In this document: positions 1 through 9,600 of the stretch, piece by piece | How the letters are laid out: each line of letters opens with the position of its first letter | Numbering within the stretch: the first letter of the stretch is position 1 | Source: a virus | Direction: 5' to 3' (one strand) | DNA length: 64,000 nucleotides | Virus record (IMG/VR): IMGVR_UViG_3300042936_000811 | Location: 19,669 to 83,668 of that record | The notes under the pieces: model-generated | What the model was told of the DNA's origin: nothing | Database searches by the model: none | What the model saw: only the letters and a program-made list of their open reading frames with translations | Program-made: the position numbers and the translations under genes

Positions 1-3000
1 CGCTTGAACCTGAACTACCTGATGTACCTGAAGTTCCGCTAGTCCCCGAAGAACCTGATGAACCCGAACTTCCGCTTGTACCCGATGTTCCTGAAGAACC
101 ACTCGAGCCCGAACTTCCACTACTTCCTGATGTACCCGCAGTTCCTGAAGAACCACTACTACCACTTGAACCTGAACTACCTGAAGTTCCGCTTGTTCCC
201 GCACTTCCTGATGTGCCCGCAGTTCCTGAAGAACCACTTGACCCAGAAGAACCTGAACTACCACTACTACCTGATGTTCCGCTAGTACCTGAGGTTCCGC
301 TTATACCACTCGTACCACTTGACCCTGAAGAACCTGACGTTCCACTTGTTCCAGATGTACCACTTGAGCCCGAACTCCCTGACGTTCCGCTTGTTCCTGA
401 TGAACCTGACGTTCCGCTCGTACCTGAACTACCCGCAGTTCCTGATGAGCCTGATGAGCCTGAAGTTCCAGAAGAACCACTTGTACCTGAACTTCCACTA
501 CTTCCTGAAGAACCTGAAGAACCACTCGACCCTGATGTTCCTGAACTTCCACTAGAACCTGACGTTCCCGCAGTTCCTGATGTTCCGCTACTTCCACTCG
601 AACCCGAACTACCGCTTGAACCTGATGAACCGCTTGTACCTGACGAGCCACTTGAGCCTGAACTTCCACTCGTACCAGCAGTTCCTGATGAGCCACTACT
701 TCCGCTTGAACCCGATGAACCTGATGTACCACTCGTTCCTGATGTACCACTCGTTCCCGAAGAACCTGACGTACCTCTAGTTCCTGATGTTCCACTCGAA
801 CCTGATGTTCCTGAAGAACCACTTGAACCTGAACTACCTGAACTACCTGAAGAACCGCTAGTACCTGAAGACCCTGATGTTCCACTACTTCCACTTGAAC
901 CCGAAGAACCTGATGTACCATTAGTTCCATTAACACCACTAATTCCACTTGAACCTGAAGTTCCGCTAGTACCTGACGAACCTGATGTTCCGCTAGTCCC
1001 CGAAGAACCTGACGTACCTCTAGTTCCAGAAGTTCCTGAAGAACCGCTACTACCACTCGAACCCGAAGACCCACTTGACCCCGAACTACCGCTAGTACCT
1101 GCAGTCCCTGATGAGCCACTTGTACCCGCAGTCCCTGATGAACCACTACTTCCACTTGAACCTGACGTTCCACTTGTTCCTGATGTTCCTGAAGAACCTG
1201 AAGTACCTCTAGTTCCTGATGTACCCGAACTTCCTGAAGAACCACTTGTTCCTGATGACCCTGAAGTACCGCTAGTTCCTGAAGAACCACTCGAACCCGA
1301 ACTTCCACTACTTCCTGATGTACCCGCAGTTCCTGAAGAACCGCTTGTTCCTGATGTCCCACTTGTACCAGTACTACCTGAAGTACCTGAAGAACCACTT
1401 GAACCTGATGAACCACTACTTCCACTTGACCCTGAGGTACCTGATGAACCTGAAGTTCCTGATGAACCTGAAGTTCCTGATGTTCCACTACTTCCGCTTG
1501 TTCCACTACTTCCGCTTGAACCCGAACTACCTGAAGAACCACTTGTTCCGCTAGTTCCTGATGAACCTGAAGTACCTGATGTTCCGCTTGAACCCGAACT
1601 ACCTGAAGAACCACTTGAACCTGAACTTCCACTAGAACCTGACGTTCCCGCAGTTCCTGATGAACCTGACGTTCCCGAAGTTCCTGATGAACCTGATGTT
1701 CCGCTAGTTCCAGATGTTCCTGAAGAACCTGAACTACCACTTGAGCCTGACGTACCGCTTGTCCCCGAGGAACCTGACGAGCCACTACTACCACTTGAAC
1801 CTGAAGTTCCACTTGAACCTGAACTACCTGATGAGCCACTTGTTCCCGCAGTTCCACTTGAACCTGATGTTCCGCTAGTTCCTGAAGAACCACTTGAACC
1901 AGATGAACCTGATGTCCCACTTGTACCAGCACTACCTGAAGAACCACTTGAACCTGAGCTTCCTGAAGAACCTGAGGTTCCTGATGTACCACTTACACCT
2001 GAACTTCCGCTTGAACCTGAACTACCTGATGTTCCGCTAGTTCCTGAAGAACCACTTGTACCCGCAGTACCACTTGAACCTGAACTACCTGACGACCCAC
2101 TTGAACCTGAACTACCTGACGAACCACTTGTTCCGCTAGTCCCTGATGAACCGCTTGTTCCTGATGTTCCACTTGTACCAGCACTACCTGAAGTTCCTGA
2201 AGAACCGCTAGTACCGCTTGAACCTGAACTTCCTGATGAACCTGATGTTCCACTTGTACCAGCACTACCTGATGTACCCGCAGTTCCTGAAGACCCACTT
2301 GAACCTGAACTACCACTACTTCCACTTGAGCCTGATGTTCCACTTGTACCTGAACTACCTGACGTTCCACTAGTACCTGAAGAGCCCGAAGTTCCGCTTG
2401 TTCCCGAACTACCTGAAGTACCTGAAGAACCACTTGTTCCTGAAGAACCTGAACTACCTGAAGTACCCGCAGTTCCTGATGAACCCGAACTACCACTACT
2501 TCCACTTGAGCCTGATGTTCCACTTGAACCTGAAGTACCACCTGTTCCTGATGTACCTGAAGAACCACTAGACCCCGAAGAACCTGATGTTCCTGATGTA
2601 CCACTTACACCACTTGAGCCTGAAGTACCCGCAGTTCCTGAACTACCTGACGTACCACTTGTTCCGCTTGAACCTGAAGACCCTGATGTACCACTACTAC
2701 CAGATGACCCGCTAGAGCCTGAACTTCCACTTGTGCCCGCAGTCCCTGAAGAACCTGAACTTCCTGATGTACCTGAAGACCCACTAGACCCTGAACTTCC
2801 GCTTGTTCCCGCAGTTCCTGATGAACCACTACTTCCACTTGAACCTGATGTTCCTGAAGTTCCACTCAATCCTGATGAACCACTTGAACCTGAAGACCCT
2901 GATGTACCAGCAGTTCCTGATGAACCACTACTTCCACTTGAACCTGATGTTCCGCTTGTTCCTGATGAACCCGAAGACCCACTTGAACCTGATGAACCGC

Positions 3001-3140
3001 TACTACCACTTGAGCCAGACGTACCCGAAGTTCCTGATGAACCACTACTTCCACTTGAACCCGATGTTCCGCTTGTACCTGACGAACCACTTGTTCCCGA
3101 ACTACCTGATGTTCCACTTGTTCCTGATGTTCCGTTAATA
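1..3140 (-). repeat. Degenerate 9-base repeats encoding Gly-(T/S)-(S/D) triplets
   Basis: The minus strand is an almost unbroken series of GGN-(ACN/TCN/AGT)-(AGT/TCN/GAT) codons, read as GSS, GTS, GTD and GTA triplets. Synonymous codons vary from copy to copy, so the protein repeat is conserved while the DNA repeat is scrambled. Long antisense frames rich in Pro-Glu/Asp-Val/Leu are by-products of this pattern. Confidence 0.9.
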
Positions 3141-3460
3141 CCAATAATTAACCATCCAGTACCATTACTCTGTACATAAAGAGAATTATCTGTGGTTAAT
3201 GTTTTAGTAGTACTACCATCAATTGTTTGGCTTGACGTTGTATTTACCGTTATGGTCGCTGACCCTGTATTTTTAACAACGTATATTTTACCCGAAATAC
3301 CAACTGAGGTGGGTAATGTTACTGAAAATGGGGCATTCGAAGACCCCTCGATAAGATAATCATCAGTTGACACGCTATAAGCACTTGACACTGATTTATA
3401 AGGTACTGTTACGCCACCTAAAGATTTGACCCCATTGCGGGCTATGAATTCATTTGCCAT
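1..3460 (-). CDS. Giant Gly-X-Y (collagen-like) fibre protein, C-terminus beyond window
   Basis: The frame is open from an ATG at 3458-3460 to the left edge without a stop, so at least 1153 residues are encoded and the C-terminus is missing. Residues 1 to about 108 form a non-repetitive head starting MANEFIARNGVKSLGG, probably an attachment or trimerisation domain. From about residue 109 every third residue is Gly, with Thr/Ser/Asp/Asn in the other positions and no proline seen. This is the same repeat as the neighbouring 2553-residue protein, so the two are paralogous in architecture. A TATTTATA late-promoter motif lies about 54 bases upstream and the terminator of the neighbouring gene separates the two units. 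Family knowledge: Gly-X-Y or polyglycine-II segments occur in phage tail fibres. The role as a virion fibre is inferred. Confidence 0.8.
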   Translation of the reverse strand, partial: MANEFIARNGVKSLGGVTVPYKSVSSAYSVSTDDYLIEGSSNAPFSVTLPTSVGISGKIYVVKNTGSATITVNTTSSQTIDGSTTKTLTTDNSLYVQSNGTGWLIIGINGTSGTSGTSGSSGTSGSSGTSGTSGSSGSSGSSGTSGTSGSSGSSGSSGSSGSSGSSGTSGTSGSSGSSGSSGTAGTSGSSGSSGSSGLSGTSGTSGSSGSSGSSGTAGTSGSSGSSGSSGTSGSSGSSGTAGTSGSSGSSGSSGSSGTSGSSGSSGTSGTSGSSGTAGTSGSSGVSGTSGTSGSSGSSGSSGTSGTGGTSGSSGTSGSSGSSGSSGSSGTAGTSGSSGSSGTSGSSGTSGSSGTSGTSGSSGTSGTSGSSGTSGTSGSSGSSGSSGSSGSSGTAGTSGSAGTSGTSGSSGSSGSSGTSGSSGTSGSAGTSGTSGTSGSSGTSGTSGSSGSSGSSGSSGSSGSSGTAGTSGSSGTSGTSGSSGSSGSSGVSGTSGTSGSSGSSGSSGSSGSAGTSGTSGSSGSSGSSGTSGTSGSSGTAGTSGSSGSSGSSGTSGSSGSSGSSGSSGTSGTSGSSGSSGSSGTSGTSGTSGSSGTSGTSGSSGTAGTSGSSGSSGSSGSSGSSGSSGTSGTSGSSGTSGTSGSSGSSGSSGSSGTSGSSGTSGTSGSSGTSGSSGTSGSSGSSGSSGSSGSSGTSGSTGTSGTSGTSGSSGTAGTSGSSGSSGSSGSSGTSGTSGSSGTSGSSGSSGTSGTRGTSGSSGTSGTSGTSGSSGSSGSSGTAGTSGSSGTAGTSGSSGSSGSSGSSGSSGSSGTSGTRGTSGSSGTSGTSGSSGTSGTSGSSGISGVNGTNGTSGSSGSSGSSGTSGSSGTSGSSGSSGSSGSSGSSGTSGSSGTSGTRGTSGSSGTSGTSGTSGTSGSSGSSGSSGSSGTAGTSGSSGSSGSSGTSGSSGSSGSSGSSGSSGTSGTAGTSGSSGSSGTSGSSGSSGSSGSSGSSGTSGSSGTSGSSGSSGTAGSSGTSGTSGSSGTSGTSGSSGSSGTSGTSGTSGSSGSSGTSGISGTSGTSGTSGSSGSSGSSGSSGSSGTAGTSGSAGTSGTSGSSGSSGSSGSSGTAGTSGSSGSSGSSGSSGTSGTSGSSGSSGSSGTSGTSGTSGSSGSS

Positions 3461-3513
3461 TATATTTTTCTTTTTTCACTTTCCAAAAGAAAATTCTTCT
3501 ATGTTTATTAACT

Positions 3514-3521
3514 TATAAATA
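3514..3521 (-). promoter_or_regulatory. Putative late promoter motif TATTTATA
   Basis: Coding-strand TATTTATA about 54 bases before the ATG at 3460, the only motif copy in the short gap after the upstream gene's terminator. Confidence 0.5.
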
Positions 3522-3557
3522 TGTTATCATAACCTTTTCTCTTTTTAAAATAAAAAA

Positions 3558-3589
3558 AACCACCATATAATTTGAGTAATATGGTGGTT
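3558..3589 (-). terminator. Rho-independent terminator of the 2553-residue fibre gene
   Basis: An 11-base-pair stem (AACCACCATAT with ATATGGTGGTT) around a 10-base loop, followed on the minus strand by eight T. It lies 22 bases after the stop of the fibre gene. Confidence 0.9.
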
Positions 3590-3610
3590 ATTAATTAATA
3601 TGTTTTTATT

Positions 3611-6600
3611 TTAGAAGACAATCCTTGTTCCTACACTTATATCCCAAGTTCCGCCTCCAATTGCTGCGTACAACTCAAGATTTGAACCTATAATTACTGT
3701 GTAGAATTTAACCGCCACCGTTGAAGCGTTTAAATCAGGTGTTGAACTATCAGTAAATGCCGTATTAGTTCCGTCCCACACTGTCATAATAATACCACTT
3801 CTCATCGCGTTTGTTCCAGAATCGTATACGTAATAATCAAATGTTGCACTTGAACCTGATGCGAATGGAAAACGACAAATTAATGTTGTTGTTGTAACAC
3901 CTGTTTCTCTACATGATTGTAATGACTGATTACCTTGTTCAATAGTGTCACCTGTTATTCCTAAAGTAGTACCATCAAAGGTTAAATTAGGTTCTGATGT
4001 TATACCACCCGCACCATCTGAAGTTAATACTTCATTATCATTACCTGATACGACAGGAGATAAACCACTTGTACCTGAAGAACCTGATGTCCCACTTGTC
4101 CCTGATGTCCCACTAGTTCCTTGCAAACCACTTGTTCCGCTCGTACCCGTAGTTCCCGAAGAACCACTTGTACCCGATGTTCCTGAAGAACCGCTTGTTC
4201 CTGATGAACCAGAACTACCTGATGTTCCGCTTGAGCCCGAACTACCCGATGTTCCTGATGAGCCACTCGTACCTGAAGTTCCGCTCGTACCCGATGTTCC
4301 TGAACTACCTGACGTACCCGATGTTCCTGAACTACCTGACGTACCCGATGTTCCTGAAGAACCACTTGTTCCTGATGTTCCACTACTTCCTGATGTACCT
4401 GCAGTTCCACTTGAACCCGATGTTCCTGAAGAACCTGAAGACCCGCTTGTTCCTGAAGAACCTGACGTTCCACTTGTACCACTAGACCCTGAACTACCTG
4501 AGGAACCACTTGAACCTGATGTTCCACTTGTACCCGCAGTTCCTGAAGAACCCGAACTACCACTAGAACCTGATGTTCCCGATGTTCCACTACTTCCGCT
4601 TGTACCCGCGGTTCCTGATGAACCCGATGTTCCACTACTCCCTGAAGTTCCTGATGAACCTGAACTACCTGATGTTCCGCTTGTACCCGCAGTTCCTGAT
4701 GAACCACTTGTTCCTGAACTACCCGAAGAACCCGAAGTTCCACTACTTCCACTAGAACCTGATGAACCCGAAGAACCGCTTGACCCCGATGTTCCACTAC
4801 TTCCACTTGTACCCGCAGTTCCTGAAGAACCGCTACTTCCTGAAGAACCACTTGACCCCGATGAACCGCTTGTTCCTGAACTACCCGATGTTCCACTACT
4901 TCCGCTTGTGCCTGATGTACCTGCAGTTCCTGAAGAACCGCTTGTTCCTGATGTTCCTGAAGACCCCGAACTACCACTAGAACCTGAAGACCCCGAACTA
5001 CCACTTGAACCTGAAGTTCCGCTAGTTCCTGAAGAACCACTTGACCCCGACGAACCTGAACTTCCTGACGTTCCACTAGTACCCGCAGTTCCTGAAGAGC
5101 CGCTACTACCGCTTGAACCTGAACTACCTGAAGTTCCTGATGAACCACTTGAACCTGATGAACCGCTACTACCACTTGAGCCAGACGTACCTGAAGTTCC
5201 TGATGAACCTGATGTACCTGCAGTTCCTGAAGAACCACTTGTCCCACTAGACCCTGATGAACCTGATGAGCCACTTGAACCTGAACTACCGCTAGTGCCT
5301 GATGTACCCGAGCTACCACTTGTTCCTGACGAACCACTTGTTCCACTTGAGCCCGAACTACCTGATGAACCTGATGTTCCTGATGAGCCACTCGTACCTG
5401 AAGTTCCGCTAGTTCCTGAAGAACCTGATGAGCCACTCGTACCTGAAGAACCGCTAGTTCCTGAAGAACCTGAAGTTCCACTAGTTCCTGAAGAACCACT
5501 TGTCCCCGACGTTCCTGAACTACCCGATGTACCACTTGAACCTGAACTACCTGACGTTCCCGATGTTCCACTACTTCCACTAGAACCTGAACTACCACTA
5601 GAACCTGATGTTCCACTTGTACCTGAAGAACCGCTTGACCCTGATGTTCCACTACTTCCACTTGTACCTGCAGTACCTGAAGAACCGCTTGACCCCGATG
5701 AACCGCTTGTCCCACTAGACCCTGATGAACCTGAACTACCACTAGAACCTGAACTTCCTGATGTACCTGAACTTCCGCTAGTACCTGATGTTCCGCTAGT
5801 CCCACTTGTACCCGCAGAACCTGAAGTTCCTGATGACCCGTTAGTTCCTGATGAACCACTTGAACCTGAAGTTCCGCTAGTTCCTGAAGAACCACTTGTC
5901 CCTGACGTACCTGAACTTCCGCTAGTTCCTGATGAACCACTTGTACCTGATGTTCCGCTAGTACCTGATGTTCCTGAAGAACCACTTGTCCCTGACGTAC
6001 CTGAACTTCCGCTAGTTCCTGAAGAACCACTTGAACCTGATGACCCTGAACTTCCACTAGTTCCTGAAGTACCACTTGAACCTGAAGTTCCGCTAGTTCC
6101 TGAACTTCCGTTAGTTCCTGATGAACCACTTGTTCCTGATGAACCACTTGTTCCTGATGAACCACTTGTTCCTGATGAACCGCTTGTTCCTGAAGTACCC
6201 GAAGAACCTGACGTTCCACTTGTTCCCGATGAACCACTTGAACCCGATGTTCCTGATGAACCATTAGTTCCTGAAGTACCCGAAGAACCTGACGTTCCAC
6301 TTGTTCCCGATGAACCACTTGTACCTGAACTACCGCTAGTTCCTGATGAACCTGAACTTCCTGACGTTCCGCTTGTACCCGCAGTACCTGACGAACCACT
6401 AGACCCTGAACTTCCTGATGAACCTGAACTTCCTGATGTTCCACTTGTTCCGCTAGACCCTGAAGAACCGCTTGACCCCGATGTTCCGCTAGTTCCTGAT
6501 GAACCACTAGTTCCTGACGAACCTGAAGTACCACTTGAACCTGATGTTCCTGAAGAACCCGATGTTCCTGAAGAACCATCTGTTCCGCTAGTTCCTGACG

Positions 6601-9600
6601 AACCACTTGAACCTGATGTCCCCGATGAACCTGAACTACCGCTAGTGCCTGATGTACCCGAGCTACCACTTGTTCCTGACGAACCACTTGAACCTGATGA
6701 CCCGCTTGTACCTGAAGACCCACTTGTTCCACTAGAACCTGATGTCCCACTTGACCCTGAAGTTCCTGATGAGCCACTTGTTCCGCTTGAACCAGATGTA
6801 CCACTTGTTCCTGATGAACCATTTACACCACTAATACCACTTGAGCCTGAAGTTCCGCTACTACCATCCGTTCCTGATGAACCATCTGTTCCACTTGTAC
6901 CTGAACTACCGTCAGTTCCGCTTGTTCCTGAAGTTCCACTTGACCCATCTGTTCCTGATGAACCATCTGTTCCACTAGTACCTGATGTTCCTGATGAACC
7001 ATCTGTTCCACTAGTACCTGATGTTCCTGATGAGCCATCCGTACCTGAAGTACCACTAGTTCCTGAAGAACCATCTGTACCACTTGTTCCGCTAGTTCCT
7101 GAAGAACCATCAGTTCCGCTAGTTCCTGAAGAACCATCAGTTCCACTTGTACCTGAACTACCATCAACACCACTTAATCCACTTGAACCTGATGTTCCTG
7201 AAGTACCTGAACTACCGCTAGTTCCTGATGAACCTGAACTTCCACTTGTTCCCGATGAACCATCAGTACCTGAAGTACCACTAGTTCCCGAAGAACCATC
7301 TATTCCTGAAGTTCCTGAAGAACCATCAACACCACTTAATCCGCTTGAACCCGATGTTCCTGAAGAACCATCAGTTCCGCTTGTTCCTGATGAACCATCG
7401 GTTCCACTAGTACCTGATGTTCCTGAAGAGCCGTCTGTACCTGAAGTTCCTGAAGAACCGTCTGTTCCTGATGTTCCTGAAGAACCGTCTGTTCCTGAAG
7501 TTCCACTTGTTCCTGAAGAACCATCGGTTCCACTTGTTCCTGAAGAACCATCGGTTCCACTAGTACCTGATGTTCCTGAAGAGCCGTCTGTACCTGAAGT
7601 ACCACTACTTCCTGAAGAACCATCAGTTCCCGAACTTCCGCTAGTTCCTGAAGAGCCGTCTGTACCTGATGTACCGCTAGTTCCTGAAGAGCCGTCTGTA
7701 CCTGATGTACCACTAGTTCCTGAAGAACCATCAGTTCCTGAACTCCCACTAGTCCCTGAAGAACCATCTGTTCCGCTTGTTCCTGAAGAACCATCTGTTC
7801 CTGAAGTACCTGAACTTCCACTTGTTCCTGAAGAACCATCTGTTCCGCTTGTTCCTGAAGAACCGTCAACACCACTTAATCCACTTGAACCTGATGTTCC
7901 ACTACTCCCATTAGTTCCACTTGTTCCTGAACTACCATCTGTTCCTGAAGTTCCACTAGTACCTGAAGAGCCATCTGTTCCCGAAGTTCCTGAAGAACCA
8001 TCTGTTCCTGATGAACCATCTGTTCCGCTAGTTCCTGATGAACCATCTGTTCCACTAGTACCTGAAGTACCTGATGAACCATCTGTTCCGCTAGTGCCTG
8101 AAGAACCGTCAGTTCCGCTTGTTCCTGAACTACCATCCGTACCGCTTGTTCCTGAACTACCATCAGTCCCACTTGTTCCTGACGAACCACTTGTTCCTGA
8201 TGAACCATCTGTTCCTGAAGAACCACTGGTCCCCGATGAACCGTTAGTACCGCTTGTTCCTGATGAACCATTCACACCACTAATACCACTTGAACCTGAC
8301 GAACCTGACGAGCCATCTGTCCCGCTAGTTCCTGAAGAACCGTCAGTACCACTTGTTCCTGAACTTCCTGAAGAACCGCTAGTCCCTGAAGAACCATCCG
8401 TTCCACTTGTTCCTGAAGAACCATCTGTACCTGAACTTCCACTAGTTCCTGAACTTCCACTAGTTCCTGAAGAACCATCTGTTCCTGAACTACCGTCAGT
8501 TCCGCTAGTTCCTGAAGAACCATCAACACCACTTAATCCACTTGAACCCGAGGTTCCTGAACTACCATCTGTCCCACTTGTACCTGATGTACCGCTAGTT
8601 CCTGAAGAGCCGTCTGTACCTGATGTACCACTAGTTCCTGAAGAACCATCAGTTCCTGAACTCCCACTAGTCCCTGAAGAACCGTCAGTTCCGCTTGTAC
8701 CTGAAGAACCATCAACACCGCTTAATCCGCTTGACCCCGATGTTCCTGAAGAACCATCAGTTCCGCTAGTTCCTGAACTACCGTCAGTACCCGAACTTCC
8801 ACTTGTTCCCGATGACCCATCTGTTCCTGAAGTACCTGATGAACCATCTGTCCCTGAAGTACCTGAAGAACCATCTGTTCCACTAGTACCTGAACTACCA
8901 TCTGTTCCACTTGTTCCTGAGGAACCGCCTGAACCTGAAGAACCGCTTGTACCAGAACTTCCACTTGTACCTGAAGAACCATCAGTACCCGAACTTCCAC
9001 TTGTACCTGAAGAACCATCAGTTCCGCTTGTTCCTGAAGAACCATCAGTACCGCTAGTTCCTGAAGAACCACTTGACCCCGATGTTCCTGAAGTACCTGA
9101 ACTACCGTCAGTACCGCTAGTTCCTGATGAACCATCTGTTCCTGAAGTACCTGAACTTCCACTTGTTCCTGAAGAACCATCTGTTCCTGAAGTACCTGAA
9201 GAACCATCAACACCACTTAATCCACTTGAACCTGATGTTCCACTTGTTCCTGAAGAACCATCTGTTCCGCTTGTTCCACTAGTACCTGAAGAACCATCAG
9301 TTCCGCTTGTTCCTGAAGAACCATCAGTACCGCTAGTTCCTGAAGAACCGTCTGTTCCGCTTGTTCCTGAAGAACCGTCAACACCACTTAATCCACTTGA
9401 ACCTGATGTTCCACTTGTTCCCGATGACCCATCTGTTCCGCTAGTTCCACTTGTTCCTGATGAACCATCTGTTCCGCTAGTTCCTGAAGAACCGTTAGTA
9501 CCACTAGTTCCTGATGAACCATCTGTTCCTGAACTACCGCTTGTCCCTGATGAACCATCTGTTCCGCTTGTTCCTGAAGAACCTGACGTACCATTAGTTC